This document shows positions 27,001 through 38,050 of a DNA stretch of 64,000 nucleotides, piece after piece (positions within the stretch are counted from its first letter, which is position 1; every line of letters starts with the position of its first letter). The notes beneath the pieces were generated by a model, which had not been told where the DNA came from, did not search any database, and worked only from the letters and a program-made list of their open reading frames with translations. The DNA is from Frigidibacter sp. ROC022 (GTDB lineage Bacteria; Pseudomonadota; Alphaproteobacteria; Rhodobacterales; Rhodobacteraceae): positions 558,001 through 622,000 of the forward strand of contig NZ_JANQDU010000001.1 of assembly GCF_024723735.1 (NCBI RefSeq), given 5' to 3'. A program made the position numbers and the translations under genes.

Positions 27001-28008
27001 ATGACCACAAGAATCAACAGAACACTCGCTTCGCTGGCCGCCGTCGCCGGCCTGGCCGCGCCCGCCTGGTCGGCGGACGATGTCACCCTGCAGCTCAAAT
27101 GGGTCACGCAGGCGCAGTTCGCCGGCTACTACGTCGCGCTCGAGAAGGGATTCTACGACGAGGAAGACCTGAACGTCACGATCAAGCCCGGCGGCCCGGA
27201 CATTGCGCCCGAGCAGGTGATCTCGGGCGGCGGCGCCGATGTCATCGTGACCTGGATGGCGGCGGGGCTTGCCGCACGCGAGCGTGGGCTGCCGCTGGTC
27301 AACATCGCCCAGCCGTTCAAGCAAGGCGGCCTGCAGCTGACCTGCCTGAAGGAAACCGGGATCGAAAGCCCGGCGGACTTCCCCGGCCACACGCTGGGGG
27401 TCTGGTTCTACGGCAACGAATATCCGTTCTATGCCTGGATGGCCAAGCTGGGCGTCGCCACCACCGGCAAGCCGGAAGGCGTCGAGGTGCTCAAGCAGGC
27501 CTTCAACGTCGATCCGCTGCTGCAGAAGCAGGCCGATTGCATCTCGGTCATGACCTATAACGAATACGGCCAGATTCTGGACGCCGGCATCACGCCCGAT
27601 CAGCTTGTCACCTTCAACTATCTCGACGAAGGCGTGGGCATGCTCGAGGACGGGCTCTATGTGCTGGAGGACAGCCTGGAGGACCCGGACTTCCAGGACA
27701 AGATGGTGCGCTTCGTGCGGGCTTCGATGAAGGGCTGGAAATACGCCGAGACCCATGCCGAGGAAGCGGCGCAGATCGTGGTCGATTCCGACGAGACCGG
27801 CGCCCAGACGCTGGAGCACCAGACCTACATGATGGGTGAGGTGGCCAAGCTGACGGCAGGGTCGAACGGGGCGCTGGACCCGGCGGATTACGAGCAGACC
27901 GTCTCGACGCTGCTGTCGGCGGTCTCGCCCGACAATCCGGCGATCACCAAGCGGCCCGACGATGGCGCCTGGACCCATGTGATCTCGGACAAGGCCCTGG
28001 GGATGTAA
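27001..28008 (+). CDS. ABC transporter substrate-binding protein (NMT1/THI5-like)
   Basis: 335 residues from ATG 27001, with a signal peptide ending about AAPAWSA. VTLQLKWVTQAQFAGYYVALEKGFYDEEDLNVTIKPGGPDIAPEQVISGGGADVIVTW is the opening of the NMT1/THI5-like family, whose members bind pyrimidines or pyrimidine-like vitamins. The location at the end of a pyrimidine breakdown island with its own permeases and ATPase makes a pyrimidine ligand more likely than a thiamine precursor; no thi-box riboswitch is visible. A strong terminator follows 24 nt after the stop. Confidence 0.92.
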   Translation: MTTRINRTLASLAAVAGLAAPAWSADDVTLQLKWVTQAQFAGYYVALEKGFYDEEDLNVTIKPGGPDIAPEQVISGGGADVIVTWMAAGLAARERGLPLVNIAQPFKQGGLQLTCLKETGIESPADFPGHTLGVWFYGNEYPFYAWMAKLGVATTGKPEGVEVLKQAFNVDPLLQKQADCISVMTYNEYGQILDAGITPDQLVTFNYLDEGVGMLEDGLYVLEDSLEDPDFQDKMVRFVRASMKGWKYAETHAEEAAQIVVDSDETGAQTLEHQTYMMGEVAKLTAGSNGALDPADYEQTVSTLLSAVSPDNPAITKRPDDGAWTHVISDKALGM

Positions 28009-28032
28009 TTCCCGACCGGGCTGAAGGATTTC

Positions 28033-28062
28033 GGGCGCGCCCTGCGACGGGCGCGCCCTTTT
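28033..28062 (+). terminator. Rho-independent terminator of the pyrimidine island
   Basis: GGGCGCGCCC, loop TGCGAC, then GGGCGCGCCC followed by TTTT. The 10-bp perfect GC stem and T run are in the right place, 24 nt after the binding-protein stop. Confidence 0.9.
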
Positions 28063-28092
28063 CGTTGTTCCGTCAGGGAACCGAGCGGATGC

Positions 28093-28740
28093 TCAGAACT
28101 GCCGCAGGAAGGCGTTGAACGACATCCGCAGGCGGATCATCTTTTCGCTTCCCGGCGCCCGGCTCATGACGATCTTGGCGGATTTCGCATGGCTGCCCAG
28201 TTCGTCAAGCAGATTGACGCTGAGGATATAGGAGCCGCCATCCTTCTCGATGCCGGTCACGACGCCCAGAGGCCGCTGATCCGAGGACACCAGAAGCTTT
28301 CCGATCGGATTGTGACGAATCCCGGCCAGCTTCTGCCTGTTCAGTTCACTGTCCGAAGTCAGGGAACCGTCCGTCGGCAGACGCGTCACGACCGGCGTAC
28401 CGCCACCCGTGCCGACCTCGACATCGACATCCGTGCCGCCGCCGCCCGAGCCACCGCCGACGGCTACGTCAACGCCGACACCGCCGCCACCCGAACCACC
28501 GCCGATGCCGACGTCAACGCCGACACCGCCGCCCGAGCCACCACCGGTTCCGACATCAACCGATGCCTGGACGCCATCCGAACCACCGACGCCCGCATCC
28601 ACGGACGCACCACCACCACCTACGGAAACACCAACAGAGGCAACGCCCAAATCCACGCCGAGGTCCAATGCGACCGCGGGGAGAGGGGCAACAAACACCG
28701 ATGCCAGGATAACGGAACGCACTTGTTTGGTAATAACCAT
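28093..28740 (-). CDS. Secreted glycine-repeat protein of unknown function
   Basis: 215 residues from ATG 28740 (GAGG 6 nt upstream); ATG 28752 would add four residues. A signal peptide ends about LPAVA. Residues about 25-130 are a degenerate repeat of GVDVGxGGGSGGG units, alternating Gly-rich stretches with V-D-V triplets. The C-terminal globular part (LNRQKLAGIRHNPIGKLLVSSDQRPLGVVTGIEKDGGSYILSVNLLDELGSHAKSAKIVM) could be a PRC-barrel-like fold, which I state with low certainty. Likely exported. The plus strand here also has long open frames, but the signal peptide and repeat are only on this strand. It is convergent with the pyrimidine island. Confidence 0.72.
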   Translation of the reverse strand: MVITKQVRSVILASVFVAPLPAVALDLGVDLGVASVGVSVGGGGASVDAGVGGSDGVQASVDVGTGGGSGGGVGVDVGIGGGSGGGGVGVDVAVGGGSGGGGTDVDVEVGTGGGTPVVTRLPTDGSLTSDSELNRQKLAGIRHNPIGKLLVSSDQRPLGVVTGIEKDGGSYILSVNLLDELGSHAKSAKIVMSRAPGSEKMIRLRMSFNAFLRQF

Positions 28741-29107
28741 CTTAGACCTCATGATTGTCTTCTGAGGCCCCCACATCCGCAGGTTGCGCGGGATGGCCCT
28801 TAATCTCAAGTAGAAAAATTTATCTTTTTGGGTGCTTTGAAATGTGGGGCAAAAATACAACCAGAGGGTTATCCACGGCGGCGGAGACCCCGCGATCCTG
28901 CGGTTTTTCCCGATTCTCGCCGCCCGAAGTGTCCAATGATCTCAGGGGCTTTCGGGAGGGCGCGCCCCGGACGCCGCTACCATCCAGACGCGATTCGCCT
29001 CCGGCCGGGGTGGCCGTGAAGCGGCTTGTGGTATGGGGAAGTGGCCGTCGGTTCGTCCGGCAAGGAGCCCGGCGCCCTGTGCGGCGCCGGGCCGGATCGG
29101 TGCCGGG
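28741..29107. other. Intergenic region between the glycine-repeat gene and acs
   Basis: 367 nt with no supported gene. The part next to the glycine-repeat gene (about 28800-28865) is markedly AT-rich and should hold its promoter, though I could not fix -35/-10 hexamers. A single DnaA-box-like TTATCCACG lies at 28869-28877 without partners. The rest is GC-rich and ends in the hairpin after acs. Confidence 0.6.
29067..29092 (-). terminator. Probable terminator after acs
   Basis: Perfect 10-bp inverted repeat GCCCGGCGCC / GGCGCCGGGC with a 6-nt loop, 15 nt beyond the acs stop on its strand. The following T run is poor (TCCTTG), so efficiency is uncertain. Confidence 0.5.
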
Positions 29108-31057
<1,950 letters not shown>

Positions 31058-31114
31058 GTCATTCCCCCGGCGCCATCAGCTGGGCGCCTGTCTTGGTGGT
31101 CTGGTTGGCTCTGG

Positions 31115-31864
31115 TCAAATGGCCAGATATTCCGCGCGGAGCTTCTCGTTTTCCAGAACCTCCTTGGCCGAACCGTCGAAAACAACGGTCCCGGTGTCAA
31201 GGATCACCGCGCGATCGGCGAGTTTCAACGCAGCAATTGCGTTCTGCTCTACAATGATCGTCGTAATGCCTTCATCGCGAATCGTATTCAAGGTCTTGGC
31301 AATCTCCTGCACGATGACCGGCGCGAGTCCCTCGTAGGGTTCGTCCAGCAACAGAAGTTTGATGTCGCGGGCCAGGGCCCGGGCGATGGCCAGCATCTGC
31401 TGCTCGCCACCGGACATGGTCGTGCCTTCCTGCTTGCGGCGTTCTTCCAGCCGCGGGAAGAGTTCGTAGATCCGTTCCAGTGACCAGCCGATCGGAGGGG
31501 CGATCTGCGCCAGCTGCAGGTTTTCCTCGACCGTCAGACCGGCAATGATCCGGCGGTCCTCGGGGACCAGCGCCACGCCCGCCTGCGCGGCCTCGTGGGA
31601 TTTCATCAGGTGCACCGGCTTGTGGTCCAGCCATATCTCGCCATGGGTGACCTGCGGACTGGCCAGCCGCGCGATTGACCGCAGGGTCGAGGTCTTGCCG
31701 GCGCCGTTGCGGCCCAGCAGGGCCAGGATCTCGCCCTCGTGGACCCGGAAGCTGACACCCTGGACGATGTAGCTTTCGCCGTAATAGGCGTGGACGTCAT
31801 ACACCGAGAGATAGGCCGGGGCGGTCTCGGCATGGTTGGCATTCGGATTGAAGGGTTCGTTCAT
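31115..31864 (-). CDS. livF: Branched-chain-type ABC transporter ATP-binding protein (LivF-like)
   Basis: 249-residue ATPase: VHAYYGESYIVQGVSFRVHEGEILALLGRNGAGKTST (Walker A), signature TMSGGEQQMLAIARAL, Walker B LLLLDEPYEGLAPVIVQEI and H-loop TTIIVEQNAIAALKL. The EGLAP D-loop region is typical of LivF/UrtE. The start overlaps the livG-like stop as ATGA. The ligand of this HAAT-family transporter cannot be read; the acs neighbour hints at a compound that yields acetate or another short-chain acid. Confidence 0.93.
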   Translation of the reverse strand: MNEPFNPNANHAETAPAYLSVYDVHAYYGESYIVQGVSFRVHEGEILALLGRNGAGKTSTLRSIARLASPQVTHGEIWLDHKPVHLMKSHEAAQAGVALVPEDRRIIAGLTVEENLQLAQIAPPIGWSLERIYELFPRLEERRKQEGTTMSGGEQQMLAIARALARDIKLLLLDEPYEGLAPVIVQEIAKTLNTIRDEGITTIIVEQNAIAALKLADRAVILDTGTVVFDGSAKEVLENEKLRAEYLAI

Positions 31865-32631
31865 TCGGCGGCCTCCCCATGTGTCGTGCCCAGATAGGCC
31901 TCCATCACCTTGGGATGGCCCTTGATGTTCTCGGGGATATCCTCGACCAGCGGCGTGCCCTGCGCCAGGACGGTGATCCGCTCGGCCAGGCTGAAGACGA
32001 CATGCATGTCATGCTCGATGATCGCCATGGTGATCGGGCGCTTCGACTTGATTTCTTTCAGCAGGTCGATGGTGTTGTTGGTGTCGGCCCGCGCCATGCC
32101 GGCGGTGGGTTCGTCGAGCAGCAGCAGCTTGGGCTCCTGCACAAGGCACATCGCCATTTCCAGCCGCCGCTTGTCGCCGCGCGACATCGAGGCGGCATGC
32201 ATCCCGCGCTTGTCGATCATCTTGACGTCGATCAGCATGGCTTCCGCCTTTTCGACCATCTCCTTCTCGCGCCCGGTGCTTTCCAGTGCATGCATCCGGA
32301 ACGCTCCGTCGCGCTTGGCGAAACAGGGGATCAGGACGTTTTCCATCACCGTCAGCTCGCCGAAGATCTCCGGCGTCTGGAACACCCGCGAGATTCCCAT
32401 CTGGTTGATCTCGTGCGGCTTTCGGCCCAGCACCGACTGACCCTCGAAGGTCACGGAGCCGGTGTCGGGGATCAGCTTGCCGACCAGCACGTTGAGCAGG
32501 GTCGACTTGCCGGCGCCGTTGGGACCGATCAGCGCGTGAACGGTGTTTTCGGCAATCGAGAGATTCACGTCCGACAGGGCCTTCAGGCCGCCGAAGCGCT
32601 TCGAGACGTTCTTGACTTCGAGAATGCCCAT
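31861..32631 (-). CDS. livG: Branched-chain-type ABC transporter ATP-binding protein (LivG-like)
   Basis: 256-residue ATPase: VSKRFGGLKALSDVNLSIAENTVHALIGPNGAGKSTLLNVLVG, QMGISRVFQTPEIFGELTVMENV (Q-loop), signature ASMSRGDKRRLEMAMCLV (an SRGDKR variant rather than SxGEQR) and Walker B LLLLDEPTAGMARADTN. The GMARADT D-loop and EHDMHVVFSLA are LivG/UrtD features. 9 nt after the livM-like gene. Confidence 0.93.
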   Translation of the reverse strand: MGILEVKNVSKRFGGLKALSDVNLSIAENTVHALIGPNGAGKSTLLNVLVGKLIPDTGSVTFEGQSVLGRKPHEINQMGISRVFQTPEIFGELTVMENVLIPCFAKRDGAFRMHALESTGREKEMVEKAEAMLIDVKMIDKRGMHAASMSRGDKRRLEMAMCLVQEPKLLLLDEPTAGMARADTNNTIDLLKEIKSKRPITMAIIEHDMHVVFSLAERITVLAQGTPLVEDIPENIKGHPKVMEAYLGTTHGEAAE

Positions 32632-32640
32632 CGTCGCCTC

Positions 32641-33858
32641 CTATTCGGCCACATGTGCGGCAGGTTTCGGGTGGTGTTCCTTGTCGTCGTCCGAGGGCTT
32701 GCCGCGCTTGCGGAACAGGTCCCCGATCCGCCGCGCGCCCTCCATCAGCCCGCCGGGCAGGAAGATGACGACGATCATGAAGATCAGCCCCAGGGTCAGC
32801 GACCAGCCTTCGCCGGTGAACCGGGCGAAGAGCCAGACCAGCGGTTCCTTGACCACCTCGGGAAGGAAGTCGAACCAGCCATGCAGCACGCCCTCGTTGA
32901 TCTTCGAGAAGATGTTCTCGAGGTACTTGATCACGCCGGCGCCCAGGATCGGCCCCAGCAGGGTGCCGGCACCGCCGAGGATCGACATGATGACGACCTC
33001 GCCGCTGGCGGTCCATTGCATCCGCTCGGCCCCGGCCAGCGGGTCCATGCAGGCCAGCAGCGCGCCAGCAAGCCCGGCATACATGCCCGAGATGACGAAG
33101 GCCGCCAGCGTGTAGGGCCGCGACGAGAGACCGGTGTAGCTCATCCGCGTCTGGTTGGTCTTGATCGCCCGCAGCATCAGCCCGAAAGGCGAGCGGAACA
33201 GCCGGATCGACAGGTAGAAGGTCAGCACCATCAGCGCCGCGGCGAAGTAGTAGCCGACGTTGAACTGGAACTCCCAGCCGCCGATCTTCCAGATCGAGGT
33301 GGCGTTCATTTCGAGCCCGAAAAGGCTCGGCACCGGGATGCCGCCCTCTGCGGTGCGCGAGGCGCCGAGGATCCGCGGATCGTTCAGCGTGGTCTGCAAC
33401 CCGGTCTCGCCGTTGGTCAGCGGGGTCAGCACCGAATAGGCGAGGTTGAACGACATCTGCGCGAAGGCCAGGGTCAGGATCGAGAAATAGATCCCCGACC
33501 GGCGCAGAGAGACATAGCCGATCACCAGGGCGAACAGCCCCGAGACGATGATCGCCAGGAAGATGCCGGGCAGGACGTTCATGCTGAGCAGCTTGAACAT
33601 CCAGACGGCCGAATAGCTGCCGACCCCGAGAAAGGCGGCATGGCCGAAGCTGAGATAGCCGGTCAGCCCGAACAGGATGTTGAAGCCGATGGCGAAGATC
33701 CCGTAGATCGCGAAACGCTGCATCAGCGCCGGATAGCCCGCGTTGAACTGTGCCATGCCCGATTCGGTGGGCCAGAAGTTCAGCAGGAAGGGGGCCAGCA
33801 GCGCCACCAGGGCGATGATCAGGACAAGGGTGAAGTCTTTGCGGTCAAGGCCGAGCAT
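32641..33858 (-). CDS. livM: Branched-chain-type ABC transporter permease (LivM-like)
   Basis: 405-residue membrane protein with about ten hydrophobic segments; landmarks are [39 protein letters not shown], the loop [46 protein letters not shown] and [26 protein letters not shown], which are the LivM signatures. The C-terminus has a charged His/Lys-rich cytoplasmic tail. Only 3 nt separate it from the livH-like gene. Confidence 0.93.
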   Translation of the reverse strand: MLGLDRKDFTLVLIIALVALLAPFLLNFWPTESGMAQFNAGYPALMQRFAIYGIFAIGFNILFGLTGYLSFGHAAFLGVGSYSAVWMFKLLSMNVLPGIFLAIIVSGLFALVIGYVSLRRSGIYFSILTLAFAQMSFNLAYSVLTPLTNGETGLQTTLNDPRILGASRTAEGGIPVPSLFGLEMNATSIWKIGGWEFQFNVGYYFAAALMVLTFYLSIRLFRSPFGLMLRAIKTNQTRMSYTGLSSRPYTLAAFVISGMYAGLAGALLACMDPLAGAERMQWTASGEVVIMSILGGAGTLLGPILGAGVIKYLENIFSKINEGVLHGWFDFLPEVVKEPLVWLFARFTGEGWSLTLGLIFMIVVIFLPGGLMEGARRIGDLFRKRGKPSDDDKEHHPKPAAHVAE

Positions 33859-33861
33859 GGT

Positions 33862-34893
33862 CTAGTCCTCCATCACGCCCTTGCGCCCCATCAGACCGCG
33901 CGGACGGGTCAGAAGGATCACAATGGCAATGAGGTAGATGATGATCTGGTCGATCCCCGGCAGCAGGGACTTGATCTCGTTCATCGAGGCGAAGCTTTGC
34001 AGGATGCCCAGCAGGAAACCGGCAAGAACTGCCCCGGCAAGCGACCCCATGCCGCCGACGACGACGACGACGAAGCTGAGAACCAGGAAGTCCATGCCCA
34101 TGTGGTAGTTGGGCGAGTTGATCGGGGCGTACATGACGCCCGCCATCCCGGCGACCGAGGCGGCAATGCCGAACATGATGGTGAAGCGGCGGTCGATGTT
34201 GATGCCCAGCAGGCCGACGGTCTCGCGGTCGGCCATGCCGGCGCGGACCACCATGCCGAAGGTGGTGAAGCGCAGGAAGGCGAAGACGGCGCCGATCACG
34301 ACAAGGCTGAAGGCGAAATAGACCATGCGCCAGTAGGGATAGATGATCTGCCCGACATCGAAGCCCAGCATCGCGCCGAAATCGAACGAGCCGGTGAAGG
34401 CACTGGGTGCCGGGGTCGGGATCGGGTTGGCGCCGTAGAAATACTTGATGATCTCCTGCAGCACGATGGCCAGGCCGAAGGTCACCAGGATCTGGTCGGC
34501 ATGGGGGCGCTTGTAGAAATGCTTGATCAGCCCGCGCTCCATGGCAAAGCCGATCGCCAGCATGACCGGGATCGAGAACAGGATCGCCAGCGGCACCGAC
34601 CAGTCGATGATCGCGGCGCCGAAATCCTGGCCGAACCAGGCCTCGACATAGGCCGTCTTAATCTTGGCCGGATTGCCCAGGAAGTCGAGCTTGGTCGGAT
34701 CGACCACCTCGAAGCTGAGACTGAACAGGCGGTTCAGGGTCACGGCACAGAAGGCGCCGATCATGAACAGGGCGCCATGCGCGAAGTTTACGACACCCAA
34801 TGTGCCGAAGATCAGCGTCAGGCCAAGCGCGATAAGCGCATAGGCCGAACCCTTGTCCAGACCGTTGAGGATCTGAAGAATTATGGCGTCCAT
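33862..34893 (-). CDS. livH: Branched-chain-type ABC transporter permease (LivH-like)
   Basis: 343-residue permease: QILNGLDKGSAYALIALGLTLIFGTLGVVNFAHGALFMIGAF, MERGLIKHFYKRPHADQILVTFGLAIVLQEIIKYFYG and FTTFGMVVRAGMADRETVGLLGINIDRRFTIMFGIAASVAGMAGVMYAP, ending in DQIIIYLIAIVILLTRPRGLMG. The insert between TMs 2 and 3 (VDPTKLDFLGNPAKIKTAYVEAWFGQD) is longer than in E. coli LivH. The binding-protein gene lies 132 nt upstream. Confidence 0.93.
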   Translation of the reverse strand: MDAIILQILNGLDKGSAYALIALGLTLIFGTLGVVNFAHGALFMIGAFCAVTLNRLFSLSFEVVDPTKLDFLGNPAKIKTAYVEAWFGQDFGAAIIDWSVPLAILFSIPVMLAIGFAMERGLIKHFYKRPHADQILVTFGLAIVLQEIIKYFYGANPIPTPAPSAFTGSFDFGAMLGFDVGQIIYPYWRMVYFAFSLVVIGAVFAFLRFTTFGMVVRAGMADRETVGLLGINIDRRFTIMFGIAASVAGMAGVMYAPINSPNYHMGMDFLVLSFVVVVVGGMGSLAGAVLAGFLLGILQSFASMNEIKSLLPGIDQIIIYLIAIVILLTRPRGLMGRKGVMED

Positions 34894-35025
34894 CGTCCCA
34901 CCCTGCGGATAATGCGTCGGAGGACCCGCATCTGCGGGCCAGTGTCGGAACCCAGGCTGTCGCTGAAACCGGTATCGGCCGCGCCCTCGGGGATGAGAGC
35001 GCGGCCGAGGATCAGCTGACCCGGA

Positions 35026-36372
35026 TCAGGCGCCGTTGTTGCAGGCGCCGAGTTCGCCACCGGCGAACATCGGGTGATCCGGTGCGTATTCGACCTGGGC
35101 GCGGGGGGTGACTTCCACCAGCTCCAGATTGTCGAATTCGTTGGCCGGGTCTTCCTTGCCCTTCATGACCAGCACGTCCTTGAAGCACTGGTGGTCGGCG
35201 GCACGGTAGAGCGTCGGACCGTTGCCCAGCCCGTCGAACTCGAACCCTTCCAGGGCCGCGCCGACGTCGCAGGGCGCAAACGAGCCCGCACGTTCCACGG
35301 CGTCGGCGTAGAGCAGGGTCTGCGCGTAGCAGGTCTGCGCTGCGTTCGACGGCGGGAAGCCGTATTTGGTGCCGAAGGACTTCACGAAAGCCTTGGTGCC
35401 TTCATCCTGGAGCGTCCACGACCAGTTGGTCGAGCCGAAGATGCCCTTGATGTTGTCTCCGGCGCCTTTCGCCATCAGCTCCGAGTAGAGCGGAACGACG
35501 ATTTCGAAGTTCTTGCCGTTGACGACCTTGTCACGCAGCCCGAACTGGACCGCCTGGGTCAGCGAGTTGACCATGTTTCCGCCGTAGTGGTTCAGCACCA
35601 GCACATCCGCGCCGGACTGCAGAACCGGGGTGATATAGGCCGAGAAGTCGGTTTCGGCCAAAGGCGTCAGCACGTTGTTGACGGTGGTCCAGCCCAGGGC
35701 CTCGGTGGCGGCCTGGATCGACTCCTGCTGGGTCCAGCCCCAGGTGTAGTCGGCGGTCAGGTGATAGGCCCGGCGGTCGGTGCCGTAGTTCTTGGCCAGC
35801 ACCGGTGCCAGCGCGGCGCCCGACATGTAGGCGTTGAAGAAGTGCCGGAAACCGTTGGCCTTCTTGTCCTTGCCCGTGGTGTCGTTCGAGTGGGTCAGGC
35901 CGGCCATGAAGATCACGCCGGCTTCCTGGCAGAGACCCTGCACGGCCACGGCGACGCCGGACGAGGAACCGCCCGAAATCATGATCGCGCCGTCCTTCTG
36001 GATCATCGACTGGGCCGAGGCCCGTGCCGCATCGGACTTGGTCTGGGTGTCGCCGGTGACGTAGGCCACCTTCTTGCCCCGGATCCCGTTGCCCTGAAGC
36101 GCCTTCGACGAGAAGGTGTTGAGCATCCCGCCATCGCCTTCGCCGTTCAGGTGCTCGACGGCGAGCTGGAAGGCCCGCAGTTCGTCGGCGCCTTCATCGG
36201 CGTAGGGCCCGGTCTGGGGCACGTTGAAGCCCAGGGTGACGGTATCGCCCGTGGGGTCGTTGGTGAAGGCCGAGGCCCTCGACGTAAAGATGGTCGGCAA
36301 TGCCAGTCCCGCCCCGGTGACGACAGCACCGGTGCGCAGCAGGCCACGACGTGTGAGATTGCCTCGCGTCAT
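35026..36372 (-). CDS. Branched-chain-type ABC transporter substrate-binding protein
   Basis: 448 residues from ATG 36372 (AGGAG 8 nt upstream); the frame stays open to 36534. The signal region TRRGLLRTGAVVTGAGLALPTIFTSRASA has a twin arginine and is a plausible Tat signal. Mature part: TVTLGFNVPQTGPYADEGADELRAFQLAVEHLNGEG, GKKVAYVTGDTQTKSDAARASAQSMIQKDGAIMISGGSSSGVAVAVQGLC, typical of type I HAAT binding proteins, close to the group annotated as urea/short-chain amide/branched-chain binders. The true ligand is unknown. First gene of the operon running into acs. Confidence 0.92.
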   Translation of the reverse strand: MTRGNLTRRGLLRTGAVVTGAGLALPTIFTSRASAFTNDPTGDTVTLGFNVPQTGPYADEGADELRAFQLAVEHLNGEGDGGMLNTFSSKALQGNGIRGKKVAYVTGDTQTKSDAARASAQSMIQKDGAIMISGGSSSGVAVAVQGLCQEAGVIFMAGLTHSNDTTGKDKKANGFRHFFNAYMSGAALAPVLAKNYGTDRRAYHLTADYTWGWTQQESIQAATEALGWTTVNNVLTPLAETDFSAYITPVLQSGADVLVLNHYGGNMVNSLTQAVQFGLRDKVVNGKNFEIVVPLYSELMAKGAGDNIKGIFGSTNWSWTLQDEGTKAFVKSFGTKYGFPPSNAAQTCYAQTLLYADAVERAGSFAPCDVGAALEGFEFDGLGNGPTLYRAADHQCFKDVLVMKGKEDPANEFDNLELVEVTPRAQVEYAPDHPMFAGGELGACNNGA

Positions 36373-36434
36373 TAGCTCCTCCCTTTTCGGTTGGTTGCCG
36401 GTCGGGCGCTCCTCAGTACCCGGAATCCGGCAAG

Positions 36435-36448
36435 TCCTGTTAACAGGA
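36435..36448. promoter_or_regulatory. Perfect palindrome, candidate operator of the transporter-acs operon
   Basis: TCCTGTTAACAGGA is a perfect 14-bp palindrome, 63 nt from the binding-protein start. On the minus strand it lies just downstream of a possible promoter TTGCGA-N16-GATAGT, where a repressor would block initiation. The cognate regulator is not known; the divergent ScfR protein is the obvious candidate. Confidence 0.45.
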
Positions 36449-36494
36449 TGTAGTGAGACTATCGTGTGGTTGGATAAGATCGCAATAAGCTCTT

Positions 36495-36524
36495 TTGTCG
36501 CAACAATTTTTCTGTAAATATTAT
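36495..36524 (+). promoter_or_regulatory. Putative promoter of the ScfR-family regulator gene
   Basis: TTGTCG (36495-36500), an 18-nt spacer and TATTAT (36519-36524) in the only strongly AT-rich stretch of the divergent region. The -35 is inside TTGTCGCAACAA (36495-36506), a near-palindrome with a GC core that could be an autoregulatory site. Confidence 0.45.
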
Positions 36525-36599
36525 GACAGTGCAAGCGCAGAAACTGTAAAGCAATTTTCTTGCGCGCGCAGAGAAGTGAGCGAAACGCGGGGTTTGGCG

Positions 36600-37928
36600 A
36601 TGGCGGACAGGCGTGGAATGGGGGGGCGGATCCGGGCCCGGCGGGCGGATCTGGGCGTGACTCAGGCGGCCTTGGCGGCCGAGGTCGGGATTTCGGCGCC
36701 CTATCTGAACCTCATCGAGCACGAGCGGCGCAGAATCGGCGGCCGGCTGCTGGTGGCGCTGGCGCGGGCGCTGAAGGTCGAGCCCTCGGCGCTGACCGAG
36801 GGCGCCGAGGCCGGGTTGGTGGCGGAACTGGGCGCGGCGCTGAACGGCACCAGCCTGGATGCCGGGGCCGAGCGTGGCGGAAGGGTGGACATCGAGCTCG
36901 AAGCGGCCCGGGCCGCGGATTTCGCCGCCCGATTTCCCGGCTGGGCCGAACTGGTCGCGACCCAGCACCGGCGCATCCGCTCGCTGGAACAGGCCATCGA
37001 GGCGCTCTCGGACCGGCTGACCCATGACCCGCGGCTGGCGGCGGCGCTGCACGAGGTTCTGTCGACCGTGACCGCGATCCGCTCCACGGCCTCTATCCTG
37101 GCCGAGACCGGCGATCTCGACCGCGACTGGCTGGACCGGTTCCACCGCAACCTGAACGAGGACGGCGCCCGGCTGGCGGCTTCGGCCCAGGCGCTGGTGG
37201 CCTATCTCGACGGCGAAGGCGCCGGCCCGGAGGGCGCGGCGGCGGCGGGTGCGGCCTCGCCGCAGGAGGCTTTCGAAGCCTGGCTCGAAGCGCGCGGCGG
37301 TTTTCTGGCCGAGGCCGAGCCGGGGGCCGAGTCGCTGCCGGACCCGCAATTGCCGGACGAGGGCGAGGCGCGGGTGCTGGCCGAGTCGCATCTGGCGCAG
37401 GCCCGGCGGGATGCGCTGGCGATGCCGCTGGCCGATATGCTGTCCCTGGTCGAGGCGGGCGCCGAGCCGGGCGAGATGGCGCGGCGCTTCGGGGTGTCGC
37501 TGGTCGCGGTGTTCCGGCGGCTGGTCGGGTTGCCGGGCAATCCCGGCGGCTACGGGCTGGTGATCTGCGATGCCGCCGGGGCGATCACCTTTCGCCGCCC
37601 GCCCGAAGGATTCCAGATGCCGAGGCTGGGCGCGGCCTGTCCGCTCTGGCCGCTGTTCCAGGCCCTGTCGCGGCCGATGCAGCCCTGGAGCGGGGTGATC
37701 GAACAGGCCAGCCGCCTGCCGCACCGGTTCCGGGCCTGGACCCTGGCCGAGCCGGCGGCGGCCGGTGCCGGCGACCCGGGCGCCGCGCCGGTCTTTGTCG
37801 CGGCGATGCTGTTGCGCCCGGCCCGGGGCGACGAGACTGCGGCCGCTGCACCGGTGGGCACCACCTGCCGGGTCTGCCCGCGCCCGACATGCGCCGCGCG
37901 GCGCGAGGCCTCGGTCTTGCCGGGCTGA
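36600..37928 (+). CDS. ScfR-family (short-chain fatty acyl-CoA) XRE transcriptional regulator
   Basis: 442 residues from ATG 36600. N-terminal XRE HTH: GGRIRARRADLGVTQAALAAEVGISAPYLNLIEHERRRIGGRLLVALARAL. The middle third resembles an ImmA/IrrE-like region but has no HEXXH. The C-terminal part YGLVICDAAGAITFRRPPEGFQMPRLGAACPLWPLFQAL...IEQ and the closing CRVCPRPTCAARRE are the marks of the short-chain acyl-CoA regulator family that includes RamB, PccR and MccR. These respond to acetyl-, propionyl- or related acyl-CoA esters. It is divergent from the ABC transporter-acs operon, its most probable target. Confidence 0.88.
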   Translation: MADRRGMGGRIRARRADLGVTQAALAAEVGISAPYLNLIEHERRRIGGRLLVALARALKVEPSALTEGAEAGLVAELGAALNGTSLDAGAERGGRVDIELEAARAADFAARFPGWAELVATQHRRIRSLEQAIEALSDRLTHDPRLAAALHEVLSTVTAIRSTASILAETGDLDRDWLDRFHRNLNEDGARLAASAQALVAYLDGEGAGPEGAAAAGAASPQEAFEAWLEARGGFLAEAEPGAESLPDPQLPDEGEARVLAESHLAQARRDALAMPLADMLSLVEAGAEPGEMARRFGVSLVAVFRRLVGLPGNPGGYGLVICDAAGAITFRRPPEGFQMPRLGAACPLWPLFQALSRPMQPWSGVIEQASRLPHRFRAWTLAEPAAAGAGDPGAAPVFVAAMLLRPARGDETAAAAPVGTTCRVCPRPTCAARREASVLPG

Positions 37929-38050
37929 CCGTCAGGCCCCGCCGGCCCGCGAAGATCGCAAGGTTTTGACTTGGTGCCGAAAGCCGGTGATAGTTTCAGC
38001 CACGCAAGACGGTCGAGATCCGGAACGGAGGCGGCTGTGGAGGGGGAGGC

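Noticed and set aside
28869-28877. DnaA box TTATCCACG
   Set aside because: A single box with no partners, no AT-rich unwinding region beside it and no dnaA, dnaN or parAB nearby is not evidence for an origin.
31879-35019. 1046-codon open frame on the plus strand opposite the branched-chain-type transporter
   Set aside because: Same effect: His/Asp/Arg/Gln-rich, no recognisable fold, and wholly opposite four well-supported transporter genes.
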